This document shows, one piece after another, positions 30,634 to 41,390 of a DNA stretch of 49,619 nucleotides. Location: assembly GCF_003818115.1 (NCBI RefSeq), contig NZ_RPOI01000039.1:1-49619 (forward strand). Direction: 5' to 3'. The notes under the pieces were generated by a model that did not search any database, was not told the DNA's origin, and saw only the letters and a program-made list of their open reading frames with translations. The number at the start of each line of letters is the position of its first letter. The stretch's first letter is position 1. Source of the stretch: Citrobacter youngae (GTDB lineage Bacteria; Pseudomonadota; Gammaproteobacteria; Enterobacterales; Enterobacteriaceae). Made by a program: the position numbers and the translations under genes.

Positions 30634-30691
30634 AATAATATCCTTTCTCTATTTTTTGACGGCACATTTTTGCGCCATCGTTAATACCCGA

Positions 30692-30783
30692 TCTTCTGCG
30701 CATCCTCGCGACTAATGACAACCCTAACCCATAAGCATGAGTAAAGCCTCTCATTAGCCGCGCGAACCTCTGCAACGGAAGAT
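30692..30783 (-). promoter_or_regulatory. pnp leader stem (RNase III / PNPase autoregulation)
   Basis: Long imperfect inverted repeat in the pnp 5' untranslated region: CTTC...TCGCGACTAATGA (30692-30718) pairs with TCATTAGCCGCGCGA...GAAG (30751-30783). This corresponds to the E. coli pnp leader hairpin that RNase III cleaves, after which PNPase represses its own mRNA. Confidence 0.75.
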
Positions 30784-30833
30784 CATTCATAGCAACAATA
30801 CATTAGTTTCCAGCGAATTGCTGCCATCTGCTG

Positions 30834-30859
30834 GAAAAAAGGGGCCATGAAGGCCCCCT
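30834..30859 (-). terminator. rpsO terminator
   Basis: Minus-strand hairpin GGGGGCC/GGCCCC with a 5-nt loop followed by six T, 20 bp after the rpsO stop. In E. coli the equivalent site is partly read through into pnp. Confidence 0.85.
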
Positions 30860-30879
30860 CTTTCTGAAACTCGAAAGAA

Positions 30880-31337
<458 letters not shown>

Positions 31338-31422
31338 CGCCACGCAGATTGTTAAACAATTCACGCGACGTTAAGCGGCAGTATTCTACTCGCAGCGCCC
31401 TTTTATCGCAAGACAGAGAGCG

Positions 31423-32367
31423 CTATGCAGGATACTCAACCACCAGGCGGCGGGGAGCAACACGACCTTCATCGTCCATTTCCCCCATGCCGATAAACTT
31501 GCCTTCTTCACCTTCCGTCACGCGCACCAGTCCTTCCAGCGGCGCGCCTGACGTCCGTACCGGATTACCATTTTTAAAGTAAACCGACGATGTTAAAGGT
31601 AAATTAACTACCGGATAGTCTGATGCCGGACTGTCCATTGGCATCAGCAAAGGATCAAGCAACTGCGCCGCCGGAATATTTTGCTGTTCTGCCTGCTCAA
31701 CCAGTTCACGCAGATGCTCCAGCGTGACCATACGATCCACCGGATACTTGCTGACCGTCAGACGACGCAGATACGTTACGTGCGCGCCGCAGCCCAGCTT
31801 CTCACCGAGATCGTCAACGATGGTGCGAATATAGGTGCCTTTGGAGCAGTGAACTTCCAGCTCCAGCTCGTTACCTTCGTGGCGAATAAACAGCAGCTCA
31901 TAGACGGTAATCGGGCGCGCTTCACGCGGCACTTCAATGCCCTGACGCGCATATTCGTACAGCTTCTTACCCTGATACTTCAGCGCCGAATACATTGACG
32001 GGATCTGCTCGATATCGCCGCGGAAAGTCTCCAGCGCGCTTGCAAGCTGCTCAGCGGTGAAGGTTACCGGACGTTCCTGCACGATTTGCCCATCAGCATC
32101 CGAGGTGTCAGTACGCTGGCCCAGACGGGCAACCACACGATAGCGTTTATCAGAATCCAGCAAATACTGTGAAAACTTCGTCGCTTCACCGAGGCAAATC
32201 GGCAGCATGCCTGTCGCCAGCGGATCCAGCGCGCCGGTATGTCCCGCGCGGTTGGCATTGTAGATGCGCTTTACTTTTTGCAGTACGTCATTGCTGGACA
32301 TGCCTTGCGGTTTGTCCAGCAGCAGAACACCGTGAATGTCGCGACCACGACGACGAGGACGACTCAT
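31423..32367 (-). CDS. truB: tRNA pseudouridine(55) synthase TruB
   Basis: Makes pseudouridine 55 in the T loop of tRNAs and also acts as a tRNA chaperone. It is 314 aa. The catalytic Asp48 is in [16 protein letters not shown]; the C-terminal PUA-like domain covers about 250-314. The start ATG overlaps the rbfA stop by one base (ATGA), so the two are translationally coupled. It is one of the distal genes of the metY-rimP-nusA-infB operon. Confidence 0.97.
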   Translation of the reverse strand: MSRPRRRGRDIHGVLLLDKPQGMSSNDVLQKVKRIYNANRAGHTGALDPLATGMLPICLGEATKFSQYLLDSDKRYRVVARLGQRTDTSDADGQIVQERPVTFTAEQLASALETFRGDIEQIPSMYSALKYQGKKLYEYARQGIEVPREARPITVYELLFIRHEGNELELEVHCSKGTYIRTIVDDLGEKLGCGAHVTYLRRLTVSKYPVDRMVTLEHLRELVEQAEQQNIPAAQLLDPLLMPMDSPASDYPVVNLPLTSSVYFKNGNPVRTSGAPLEGLVRVTEGEEGKFIGMGEMDDEGRVAPRRLVVEYPA

Positions 32368-32771
32368 CAGTCCTCCTTGCTGTCGTCCGCTGGGTTCACA
32401 CGACGCTCATCGTCATGTTTCACCACGCTGGTCACCAGGTTGGACATGCGCATCCCTTCGACCAGTGAGTTGTCGTAGAAGAAGGTCAGTTCCGGCACGA
32501 TACGCAGACGCATGGCTTTACCCAGCAGAGAGCGGATAAAACCAGAAGCTTCCTGCAGCGCCTTAATACCATTTTTAACGGCAGCTTCGTCCTGGTCGTT
32601 CAGGAACGTCACGAATACTTTGGCATACGCCAGATCACGGGACATCTCAACACCAGACACGGTAGTCATCATGCCCACGCGTGGGTCTTTGATTTCGCGC
32701 TGCAGGATGAGTGCGATTTCTTTCTGCATCTCCTGCGCGACGCGCTGCGGGCGACCAAATTCTTTCGCCAT
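32367..32771 (-). CDS. rbfA: 30S ribosome-binding factor RbfA
   Basis: Cold-shock 30S maturation factor that binds the 5' helix of 16S rRNA and is released by RsgA. The start at 32771 ([23 protein letters not shown]) gives 134 aa; a longer frame to 32807 runs through a terminator-like hairpin and is not credible. It has a single KH-like domain with the conserved [26 protein letters not shown] segment and an acidic tail. It is preceded by a strong hairpin at 32794-32820, which separates it from infB. Confidence 0.96.
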   Translation of the reverse strand: MAKEFGRPQRVAQEMQKEIALILQREIKDPRVGMMTTVSGVEMSRDLAYAKVFVTFLNDQDEAAVKNGIKALQEASGFIRSLLGKAMRLRIVPELTFFYDNSLVEGMRMSNLVTSVVKHDDERRVNPADDSKED

Positions 32772-32793
32772 AATAAATTCTCCAGAATAAAGA

Positions 32794-32820
32794 CAAAAAA
32801 GGGGCAATAAGCCCCTTTTT
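32794..32820. terminator. bidirectional hairpin between infB and rbfA
   Basis: AAAAAGGGGC/GCCCCTTTTT with a 5-nt loop, giving a T run on either strand, only 23 bp before the rbfA start and inside the operon. It should end part of the infB transcripts. Confidence 0.75.
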
Positions 32821-32829
32821 AAATTTCTT

Positions 32830-32861
32830 GCCGGGTGGCGCTTCGCTTACCCGGCCTACGC
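32830..32861. repeat. single REP element
   Basis: GCCGGGTGGCGCTTCGCTTACCCGGC-type palindrome (32830-32855) followed by CTACGC, just after the infB stop and next to the hairpin at 32794-32820. One unit only, not a BIME pair. Confidence 0.8.
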
Positions 32862-32917
32862 TTAATCATCTTCTCAGGATTTTGGGCTGCAAGTTGCGGC
32901 CCAAAAGACGACGAAGA

Positions 32918-35608
32918 TTATGCGATGGTACGTTTGATCTCAATGATCTCGAACACTTCGATCATATCGCCAACGCGAACGTCGTTGTAGTTCTTAACGC
33001 CGATACCACATTCCATGCCGTTACGGACTTCGTTGACATCATCTTTGAAGCGGCGCAGGGATTCCAGCTCACCTTCATAGATAACCACGTTGTCGCGCAG
33101 TACGCGGATTGGGTTGTGACGTTTAATCGTACCTTCGGTAACCATACAGCCTGCGATAGCGCCGAATTTCGGTGATTTGAACACATCACGCACTTCAGCC
33201 AGACCAATGATCTGCTGTTTCAGCTCCGGAGACAGCATGCCGCTCATCGCTGCTTTCACTTCGTCGATCAGATGATAGATGACGGAGTAGTAACGCAGAT
33301 CCAGGCTTTCAGATTCGATAACTTTACGTGCAGATGCATCAGCACGGACGTTGAAGCCAACCAGAATCGCGTTGGATGCCGCTGCCAGAGTCGCGTCGGT
33401 TTCGGTGATACCACCTACGCCAGAACCAATGATCTTCACTTTGACTTCGTCGGTAGACAGTTTCAGTAAAGAGTCAGAAATCGCTTCGACAGAACCCTGC
33501 ACGTCGGCTTTCAGGACGATGTTCACTTCGTGAACTTCACCATCAGTCATGTTAGCGAACATGTTTTCAAGTTTAGATTTCTGCTGACGAGCCAGTTTAA
33601 CTTCACGGAATTTGCCCTGACGATACAGTGCAACTTCACGGGCTTTCTTCTCGTCACGAACGACAGTAACTTCGTCACCTGCAGCCGGAACACCGGACAG
33701 ACCGAGGATTTCCACCGGAATGGATGGACCTGCTTCCAGGACTTCCTGACCCAATTCGTTACGCATCGCACGAACGCGACCGTATTCGAAGCCACAGAGT
33801 ACGATGTCGCCTTTATGCAGCGTACCTTCACGCACCAGTACGGTAGCAACCGGACCACGACCTTTATCCAGGAAGGATTCGATAACCGCACCGCTCGCCA
33901 TACCTTTACGCACAGCTTTCAGTTCCAGTACTTCGGCCTGCAGCAGGATAGCGTCCAGCAGCTCATCGATACCGGTACCCGCTTTCGCAGAAACGTGAAC
34001 GAATTGGCTCTCGCCGCCCCACTCTTCCGGCATGATGCCGTACTGGGACAGTTCGTTTTTAACGCGATCAGGATCCGCTTCTGGTTTATCGATCTTGTTG
34101 ACTGCAACCACTACCGGCACACCTGCCGCTTTCGCGTGCTGGATTGCTTCGATAGTCTGCGGCATCACGCCGTCGTCTGCTGCAACAACCAGAACAACGA
34201 TATCCGTTGCCTGAGCACCACGAGCACGCATGGAGGTAAACGCGGCGTGACCCGGGGTATCCAGGAAGGTGATCATACCGTTGTCAGTTTCAACGTGGTA
34301 CGCACCGATGTGCTGAGTAATGCCGCCTGCTTCGCCAGAGGCCACTTTCGTGGAACGAATGTAGTCCAGCAGAGACGTTTTACCATGGTCAACGTGACCC
34401 ATGATGGTGACTACCGGTGCGCGCGGTTCAGCCGCAGCGCCGGTATCACGGTCGCTCATTACCGCTTCTTCCAGCTCGTTTTCACGACGCAGGATAACTT
34501 TGTGGCCCATCTCTTCGGCAACCAGCTGTGCGGTTTCCTGGTCGATGACCTGGTTAATGGTCGCCATTGCGCCCAGTTTCATCATCGCTTTGATGACCTG
34601 AGAGCCTTTAACTGCCATTTTGTTCGCCAGATCGCCAACGGTGATGGTTTCACCGATCACAACGTCACGGTTAACGGCCTGAGCTGGCTTCTGGAAGCCC
34701 TGCTGCAGAGCGGAACCTTTACGCTGCTTACCGCCTTTACCACCGCGAACCGCGGCACGCGCTTCTTCACGGTCAGCTTTAGATTCAGCGTGTTTGTTGC
34801 CTTTCTTCGCCGGACGCGCTGCTTTCGTGCTGCGAGTACGACCACGGCCGCCTTCGACTTCACGATCGTTCTCGTCTTCAGCCTGGCGAGCGTGCTGGGA
34901 AGTGGTGACGTGATAATCGCTGGTATCTTCAACAGGTTCAGCGTTATTCACACCATTTTTCTCATTTTCTTCCGCCATACGGCGAGCTTCTTCCGCTACG
35001 CGGCGCGCTTCTTCTTCAAGCTTGCGACGTGCTTCTTCTTCCGCTTTACGCTTCAGTTCAGCGGCTTCATTTTCACGGCGGGCTTTTTCGGCCTGGGCGG
35101 TTTTAGTCATATCGTCGGTCTGTTGATTGCTCACTTTGTCTTTTTCCGCAGCTTCACGTTTCGCTTTATCAGCGGCTTCACGCTTAGCTTGTTCTGCGGC
35201 CTCACGTTCGGCTTTTTGTTGCGCCTCGCGTTTGGCAGCTTCTTCTGCCTCACGACGGGCTTGCTCTTCCGCTTCACGCTGCGCCTGCTCTTCCGCGGCA
35301 AGGCGTTCAGCCTCTTGCGGATCGCGTTTCACAAAGGTGCGTGTCTTGCGGACTTCGATTTGTACCGATTTACTTTTCCCACCGGTACCTGGAATATTGA
35401 GAGTACTGCGCGTTTTACGCTGCAATGTCAACTTATCCGGCGCTGAGCCGTTTTCACGGTTCAGGTGCGCCAGTAAGGTTTGTTTCTCTTGTGCGGATAC
35501 AGAGTCGTCAGCAGACTTCGGGATACCTGCATCAGCAAATTGCTGTACCAGGCGATCCACGGAGGTCTGTATCTCTGCAGCCAGTGTTTTTACGGTTACA
35601 TCTGTCAT
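32918..35608 (-). CDS. infB: translation initiation factor IF-2
   Basis: GTPase that brings initiator fMet-tRNA to the 30S subunit and promotes subunit joining. It is 896 aa. N-terminal IF2N domain (1-~55); long charged Ala/Glu/Arg region (~95-215) predicted to be helical; second IF2N-like domain (~315-385); G domain starting at GHVDHGKT (404-411) with DTPGH and NKID; then domains II, III and the fMet-tRNA-binding domain IV. An internal GTG at 35134 (codon 159) matches the start of the shorter IF2-beta form of E. coli. The operon context places it after nusA (24-bp gap). Confidence 0.98.
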   Translation of the reverse strand: MTDVTVKTLAAEIQTSVDRLVQQFADAGIPKSADDSVSAQEKQTLLAHLNRENGSAPDKLTLQRKTRSTLNIPGTGGKSKSVQIEVRKTRTFVKRDPQEAERLAAEEQAQREAEEQARREAEEAAKREAQQKAEREAAEQAKREAADKAKREAAEKDKVSNQQTDDMTKTAQAEKARRENEAAELKRKAEEEARRKLEEEARRVAEEARRMAEENEKNGVNNAEPVEDTSDYHVTTSQHARQAEDENDREVEGGRGRTRSTKAARPAKKGNKHAESKADREEARAAVRGGKGGKQRKGSALQQGFQKPAQAVNRDVVIGETITVGDLANKMAVKGSQVIKAMMKLGAMATINQVIDQETAQLVAEEMGHKVILRRENELEEAVMSDRDTGAAAEPRAPVVTIMGHVDHGKTSLLDYIRSTKVASGEAGGITQHIGAYHVETDNGMITFLDTPGHAAFTSMRARGAQATDIVVLVVAADDGVMPQTIEAIQHAKAAGVPVVVAVNKIDKPEADPDRVKNELSQYGIMPEEWGGESQFVHVSAKAGTGIDELLDAILLQAEVLELKAVRKGMASGAVIESFLDKGRGPVATVLVREGTLHKGDIVLCGFEYGRVRAMRNELGQEVLEAGPSIPVEILGLSGVPAAGDEVTVVRDEKKAREVALYRQGKFREVKLARQQKSKLENMFANMTDGEVHEVNIVLKADVQGSVEAISDSLLKLSTDEVKVKIIGSGVGGITETDATLAAASNAILVGFNVRADASARKVIESESLDLRYYSVIYHLIDEVKAAMSGMLSPELKQQIIGLAEVRDVFKSPKFGAIAGCMVTEGTIKRHNPIRVLRDNVVIYEGELESLRRFKDDVNEVRNGMECGIGVKNYNDVRVGDMIEVFEIIEIKRTIA

Positions 35609-35632
35609 ACTGTTCCTTCCTGCTACAGTTTA

Positions 35633-37120
35633 TTACGCTTCGTCGCCGAACCAGCAAATATTACGGGCAGCCATAATCAGCTCACCGGCTTTTTCGTCGG
35701 TCAACCCTTCGATATCAGCCAGATCATCAATGCCCTGTTCAGCGAGATCTTCCAGCGTACAAACACCACGGGCAGCCAGTTTGAAGGCCATCTCACGATC
35801 CAATCCTTCCAGATTCAGCAGATCGTCAGCCGGTTTGTTATCACCGAGGCTTTCTTCCTGGGCCAGTGCCAGAGTGGTCAGTGCGTTTTTAGCACGCTCG
35901 CGCAGCGCTTCAACGGTCTGTTCATCCAGGCCGTCGATTTCCAGCAGCTCTTTCATTGGCACGTAGGCCAGTTCTTCCAGCGTCGCAAAACCTTCTTCCA
36001 CCAGAACGGTCGCGAAATCTTCATCGATATCGAGATATTTGGTGAAGGTGTCAATGGCTGCATGTGCTTCTGCCTGATGCTTCGCCTGCAGGTCATCAAC
36101 GGTCATCACGTTGAGTTCCCAACCGCTCAGTTGTGAAGCCAGGCGGACGTTCTGACCATTACGTCCAATCGCCTGCGCCAGGTTATCGGCTTCAACCGCG
36201 ATATCCATGGTGTGTTTGTCTTCATCCACCACGATAGAAGCGACGTCTGCTGGCGCCATTGCGTTAATCACGAATTGCGCCGGGTTATCATCCCACAGGA
36301 CGATATCAATACGCTCGCCGCCCAGTTCGGTAGAAACCGCCTGAACGCGCGCACCGCGCATACCAACACACGCGCCGACCGGATCAATACGCTTGTCGTT
36401 GGTCTTAACGGCGATTTTCGCACGCGATCCTGGATCGCGAGCAGCCGCTTTAATTTCGATCACTTCTTCGCCAATTTCTGGCACTTCAATGCGGAACAGT
36501 TCAACCAGCATTTCCGGTTTGGAACGAGTTACGAACAGTTGCGCACCGCGCGCTTCCGGGCGTACAGAGTACAGAACGCCACGAATACGGTCACCTGGGC
36601 GGAAGTTTTCACGCGGGAGCATGTCTTCACGCAGGATCACGGCTTCAGCATTGCTGCCCAGATCCAGAGAAATGTTGTCGCGGTTTACTTTCTTCACCAC
36701 GCCAGTAACGATTTCGCCTTCGTGCTCGCGGAACTGATCAACAACCATTGCACGTTCAGCTTCACGTACTTTCTGTACAATAACCTGTTTCGCGGTCTGG
36801 GTAGTGATACGGTCAAAGGTGACAGATTCAATCTGATCTTCAACATATTCGCCCACGTTCAGACTTTCGTCTTCGAAGCGTGCCGCTTCCAGCGTAATTT
36901 CTTTGGTCGGCTGAGTAACTTCTTCTACGATTACCCAACGACGGAAGGTATCGAAATCACCGCTTTTACGATCGATTTCTACGCGAACGTCGATCTCTTG
37001 CTCATATTTTTTCTTTGTTGCTGTAGCCAGCGCACTTTCCAGCGCTTCAAAAATTTTCTCGCGTGGCAGCGCTTTTTCGTTGGATACGGCTTCAACAACA
37101 GCCAAAATTTCTTTGTTCAT
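35633..37120 (-). CDS. nusA: transcription elongation/termination factor NusA
   Basis: Binds RNA polymerase and nascent RNA; promotes pausing, termination and antitermination. It is 495 aa, the E. coli length. N-terminal polymerase-binding domain (1-~130), S1 domain (~135-200), KH1 and KH2 domains (~230-345, with [15 protein letters not shown] and [18 protein letters not shown]), then two C-terminal acidic repeats AR1 and AR2 (~365-495). Second protein of the operon, 28 bp after rimP. Confidence 0.98.
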   Translation of the reverse strand: MNKEILAVVEAVSNEKALPREKIFEALESALATATKKKYEQEIDVRVEIDRKSGDFDTFRRWVIVEEVTQPTKEITLEAARFEDESLNVGEYVEDQIESVTFDRITTQTAKQVIVQKVREAERAMVVDQFREHEGEIVTGVVKKVNRDNISLDLGSNAEAVILREDMLPRENFRPGDRIRGVLYSVRPEARGAQLFVTRSKPEMLVELFRIEVPEIGEEVIEIKAAARDPGSRAKIAVKTNDKRIDPVGACVGMRGARVQAVSTELGGERIDIVLWDDNPAQFVINAMAPADVASIVVDEDKHTMDIAVEADNLAQAIGRNGQNVRLASQLSGWELNVMTVDDLQAKHQAEAHAAIDTFTKYLDIDEDFATVLVEEGFATLEELAYVPMKELLEIDGLDEQTVEALRERAKNALTTLALAQEESLGDNKPADDLLNLEGLDREMAFKLAARGVCTLEDLAEQGIDDLADIEGLTDEKAGELIMAARNICWFGDEA

Positions 37121-37148
37121 CGCGGGCTTTTCACCTCAATCCAGACTG

Positions 37149-37601
37149 TTAAAAGTGGGGAACCAGGTTCGCCTTCTGGATATTACTCAGCGCGAACACT
37201 TCATCTTTGCCTTCGACTGTGACCGTGATCATCTCACCGTCCACCGCTTTGATAACGCCCTGCCATTTACGACGGTTTTGTACCGCCATACGAAGAACCA
37301 GCGTGACTTCTTCACCCAGGAAACGCACGTAGTGTTCAGCTGTGAACAGAGGACGGTCGAGACCCGGAGAGGAGACTTCCAGGTTATAGGCAACGGTGAT
37401 TGGGTCTTCGACATCCATCACGGCGCTTACCTGATGGCTCACATCAGCACAATCATCAACATTGATGCCATCTTCACTATCAATATAGATGCGCAGTGTG
37501 GATGTGCGACCGCGAATAAATTCGATGCCGACCAGTTCGTAGCCCAGGGCTTCAACCGGCGCTGTAATCATCTCTGTTAATTTTTGCTCTAATGTGGACA
37601 A
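37149..37601 (-). CDS. rimP: ribosome maturation factor RimP (TTG start)
   Basis: Needed for 30S subunit assembly. The 150-aa form starts at a TTG codon at 37601 ([24 protein letters not shown]), as known for E. coli; the upstream in-frame ATG at 37613 would add four residues (MGVG). GGGGGTGGG just ahead of the TTG provides a ribosome-binding site. Two domains: N-terminal alpha/beta (1-~85) and C-terminal SH3-like (~90-150). First protein gene after metY. A terminator-like hairpin at 37619-37638 precedes it, so expression relies on read-through. Confidence 0.95.
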   Translation of the reverse strand: MSTLEQKLTEMITAPVEALGYELVGIEFIRGRTSTLRIYIDSEDGINVDDCADVSHQVSAVMDVEDPITVAYNLEVSSPGLDRPLFTAEHYVRFLGEEVTLVLRMAVQNRRKWQGVIKAVDGEMITVTVEGKDEVFALSNIQKANLVPHF

Positions 37602-37618
37602 GCCCACCCCCAAGACAT

Positions 37619-37638
37619 AAAAAAAGGGCCTAAAGCCC
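37619..37638 (-). terminator. second terminator in the metY-rimP leader
   Basis: Minus-strand stem GGGC/GCCC (loop CTAAA-type) followed by seven A on the plus strand, that is T7 in the transcript, only 17 bp before the rimP start. Weak stem, so likely partial. Confidence 0.6.
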
Positions 37639-37660
37639 AGTTATTCTGTAGTCAGATAAC

Positions 37661-37684
37661 AAAAAACCCCGATAAATCGGGGCT
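37661..37684 (-). terminator. first terminator after metY
   Basis: Minus-strand hairpin CCCCGAT/ATCGGGG with an AA loop, followed by six T. It should stop part of the transcription from the metY promoter before it reaches rimP-nusA-infB. Confidence 0.85.
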
Positions 37685-37808
37685 TTAGATAACTGAACCC
37701 TATAACCGCACCTGCGGTTCGGAAAACCTTCCGAAAGAATTTTTTTCAAATCCAGCTACGAAGGCCTAAGTCTTCACAGTATATTTGAAAAAGAACTCTA
37801 AGGGAAAG

Positions 37809-37885
<77 letters not shown>

Positions 37886-37900
37886 CCTGAAACGTGGCAA

Positions 37901-37929
37901 ATTTTACGCGTTTTGGGTAAAAAATGCAA
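37901..37929 (-). promoter_or_regulatory. metY promoter
   Basis: On the minus strand, -35 TTGCAT (37924-37929) and -10 TAAAAT (37901-37906) with a 17-bp spacer; a GC-rich discriminator follows before the tRNA at 37885. The rest of the 37886-38219 gap (334 bp) is AT-rich and holds only this promoter and the argG control sites. Confidence 0.75.
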
Positions 37930-38133
37930 ATACTGCTGGGATTTGGTACCGAGGACGGGACGTAAAATCTGCGCACAGTATATTGATTCACTATGCGTTA
38001 TGTCAACCTTGTTACGACTATGCAAATCAATGAATGCTGGCCCGTGGATGTTCAGCAAGATAAATATGCCATCCACGCCGTTATTTAACGAAATTATCAC
38101 TAAACTCTTCCTGTCATCCAGAAAAGATGATTA

Positions 38134-39563
<1,430 letters not shown>

Positions 39564-39579
39564 TCATTCATCGTCTTAA

Positions 39580-39601
39580 GGCCGCGAAAGCGGCCTTTTT
39601 T
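39580..39601 (+). terminator. argG intrinsic terminator
   Basis: Stem GGCCGC/GCGGCC with a GAAA tetraloop followed by six T, 16 bp after the argG stop codon. Confidence 0.9.
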
Positions 39602-39620
39602 ATGCGCGGAATATGAGAGA

Positions 39621-39698
39621 TGTAGGCCTGATAAGGCGTTTACGCCGCCATCCGACATTATTACAACGCCTGATGGCGCTACGCTTATCAGGCCTACA
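39621..39698. repeat. REP pair (BIME)
   Basis: Two REP units in opposite orientation: TGTAGGCCTGATAAGGCG...CGCCGCCATCCGAC (39621-39656) and CGCCTGATGGCGCTACGC...ATCAGGCCTACA (39667-39698), between argG and the leuU terminator. Confidence 0.85.
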
Positions 39699-39714
39699 GC
39701 CACAAATGACAGAC

Positions 39715-39746
39715 GAAAAAAAAGACGCTTTTCAGCGTCTTTTTTC
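39715..39746 (-). terminator. leuU terminator
   Basis: AAAAGACGC/GCGTCTTTT-type stem with a short loop (GACGC...GCGTC), T runs on both sides; on the minus strand it follows the leuU 3' end by a few bases. Confidence 0.8.
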
Positions 39747-39752
39747 GGAATT

Positions 39753-39839
39753 TGGTACCGAGGATGGGACTCGAACCCACAAGCCCGTTAGGGCACTACC
39801 ACCTCAAGGTAGCGTGTCTACCAATTCCACCACCTCGGT
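39753..39839 (-). tRNA. leuU: tRNA-Leu (GAG)
   Basis: An 87-nt tRNA with a long variable arm, as expected for leucine tRNA, and encoded CCA. The acceptor stem is ACCGAGG/CCTCGGT; the anticodon loop TTGAGGT gives anticodon GAG. It lies 9 bp downstream of secG on the same strand and is probably cut from a secG-leuU transcript. Confidence 0.97.
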
Positions 39840-39848
39840 ACAGAATAC

Positions 39849-40181
39849 TTAGTGCGGGATATCGCTGGTCGGCTGAGCCGGAGCAGCTGGCTGAGTTTGC
39901 TCGGTTTTCGCCGGTGCGCTCAGATTTTCCCACTCACTTCCTTTATTGGTCTTATTGCTGTTCATGTTACCCAGCACCAGACTGATAATGAAGAACAGAG
40001 TTCCTAACACAGCTGTCATACGGGTCATGAAGTTGCCAGAACCACTTGAACCAAACAGTGTACCAGAAGCGCCTGCGCCAAAAGAGGCTCCCATATCAGC
40101 GCCTTTGCCTTGCTGCAGCATGATCAAGCCTACCAGGCCAATTGCCACAATAAGGAAAACTACTAAAAGAGCTTCGTGCAT
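39849..40181 (-). CDS. secG: preprotein translocase subunit SecG
   Basis: Small subunit of the SecYEG channel. The start at 40181 (MHEALLVVFLIVAIGLVGLIML) gives 110 aa, as in E. coli. Two membrane segments (residues ~2-21 and ~54-73) with the conserved loop QQGKGADMGASFGAGASGTLFG between them, then a Pro/Ala/Gln-rich cytoplasmic tail. A longer upstream frame to 40376 is not supported. In E. coli secG follows glmM directly; here three accessory genes lie between them. Confidence 0.97.
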   Translation of the reverse strand: MHEALLVVFLIVAIGLVGLIMLQQGKGADMGASFGAGASGTLFGSSGSGNFMTRMTAVLGTLFFIISLVLGNMNSNKTNKGSEWENLSAPAKTEQTQPAAPAQPTSDIPH

Positions 40182-40348
40182 AATCAACCTGTTCCTTGCG
40201 GAGTTGCCGCGTACAATGCTTCGACCATTAAAGCGGGAATATTTACTGTTTCCCACTGAAGCGGGTGTGAATACTAACCAAAGCGAATAACCTTCGCAAG
40301 GGCAATTTGTTAGCATTGTATCAACTGCGGAAAAAATCGCCATATCAA

Positions 40349-41242
40349 TCAAAAACGCAGCAACTTCTCCCAGCATCGCTGCATTACTGACCGCTGATCG
40401 TCAAGGTTTGCCCAAACAACAATTGGGATCTCACAAACCAGATCCGAATTTTCTGGCCAACACTGAATGATCTCCTGATTCACCAACTCCTCAGCCACCA
40501 TTGATTCAGGTAACCACGCCATTCCCATATGGCGCAGTACCATTTCTCGTATTGTTTCGCTTAGCCCAGTCTCAAACACTTTTTTCAACCGTGGGCGCAC
40601 TCGTTGTTCTGCCGGATCAATAATACGTCTGACAAAGGTATAGTCGCTGTAGCATAGCCAGGGGATCGCGGTATGCGGATCATCCAGTTTGTCCGCGAGT
40701 TGCGCAGAAACCACCGGGATAAAACGCTCATATCGCCATAAAGAACGTTTCAGCCCTCCGGCAATCTCCAGCCCCGGTTGTGAAGAGGGTAAATCGTACG
40801 TCACCAGCATATCAATTTGCCGGTTTATCAGGGCATTAAAGTGATTATCAATCCCCTGGATGCTGGCATTTACCGTGAAGTTTAATTGCGGTTCACTTTG
40901 GCGCAAATAGTTGATCATATCCGGCAAGATATTCACCGACAGCGTATGCAGGCTAACCATTACCAGCGTATTGTCCGTTGCTGGCATCATCGCCGACAGC
41001 TCGTGGCGCGCCTCTGTTAACGTGCTAAGGACGTGCCTGGCATAAGGTTCAAAGCGTTCGCCATAACAGGTTAGTGTAACGGGCGTCGTGGTGCGGTCAA
41101 ACAGCGGGACCCCCAACATCTCCTCCAGAGCCTTTATACGTCGGCTTAGCGCGGGTTGGGTGATATGCCGCTGTATCGCTGCCTGGGAGTAATTCCCATA
41201 CTGGCTCAACGCCAGAAAATCTTCTAACCACTTCGAATCCAC
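40349..41242 (-). CDS. LysR-family transcriptional regulator, divergent from an IadA-like gene
   Basis: A 297-aa LysR-type regulator. The N-terminal winged helix-turn-helix (1-~60) contains SQAAIQRHITQPALSRRIKALEEMLGVPLFDR in register with the family. The C-terminal effector-binding domain (~90-295) includes LVMVSLHTLSVNILPDMI and the GMAWLPESMV segment. It resembles E. coli HypT (YjiE) in layout and in its KWLEDFL/SQAA/QPALSRRI start, and hypT also stands next to iadA. It probably controls the two divergent genes at 41391-44001; the 148-bp intergenic region would hold its sites. The effector is unknown. Confidence 0.8.
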   Translation of the reverse strand: MDSKWLEDFLALSQYGNYSQAAIQRHITQPALSRRIKALEEMLGVPLFDRTTTPVTLTCYGERFEPYARHVLSTLTEARHELSAMMPATDNTLVMVSLHTLSVNILPDMINYLRQSEPQLNFTVNASIQGIDNHFNALINRQIDMLVTYDLPSSQPGLEIAGGLKRSLWRYERFIPVVSAQLADKLDDPHTAIPWLCYSDYTFVRRIIDPAEQRVRPRLKKVFETGLSETIREMVLRHMGMAWLPESMVAEELVNQEIIQCWPENSDLVCEIPIVVWANLDDQRSVMQRCWEKLLRF

Positions 41243-41279
41243 GTCTCATTCCCCATCATGCCATAACCGTATCCACCGA

Positions 41280-41309
41280 TGACAAATCGGCAATAGTCAC
41301 AGTTATAGT
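41280..41309 (+). promoter_or_regulatory. candidate promoter of the IadA-like/DcuC-like operon
   Basis: TGACAA (41280-41285) and TATAGT (41304-41309) with an 18-bp spacer, 82 bp ahead of the 41391 start, within the gap between the divergent LysR gene and its likely targets. Weak boxes fit a promoter that needs its LysR activator. Confidence 0.4.
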
Positions 41310-41390
41310 AATGGCTTTAATGTGGGCATCATAACAACAATATTCCGTTTCACCTGCCGACTCTCACCCTCGACGTTTGACAGGACCGAT

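Larger units (their letters stand above)
30690..30866 (+). ncRNA. sraG: candidate sRNA SraG, antisense to the pnp leader
   Basis: E. coli expresses a ~174-nt sRNA, SraG, from the strand opposite pnp between pnp and rpsO. Here the plus strand has TTGACG (30656-30661) and TTAATA (30681-30686) as rough promoter elements with a long 19-bp spacer, and the hairpin GGGGCC/GGCCCC at 30841-30857 followed by CTCTTTCT could end the RNA. The ends given are estimates from this layout. Expression is not shown by the sequence. Confidence 0.4.

Noticed and set aside
28093-30684. 863-codon plus-strand open frame opposite pnp and nlpI
   Set aside because: It is the shadow of two highly expressed genes with strong codon bias; its composition (His/Phe/Thr/Gln-rich) has no domain, and pnp and nlpI are certain.
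33530-35446. 638-codon plus-strand open frame opposite infB
   Set aside because: Mirror of the Ala/Glu/Arg-rich codons of infB, giving Phe/Arg/Ser-rich nonsense; no ribosome-binding site or conserved motif.
37740-37797. Inverted AT-rich repeat near metY as an insertion-sequence end or attachment site
   Set aside because: No transposase, no integrase and no target duplication; it is more simply an RNA stem in the operon leader.
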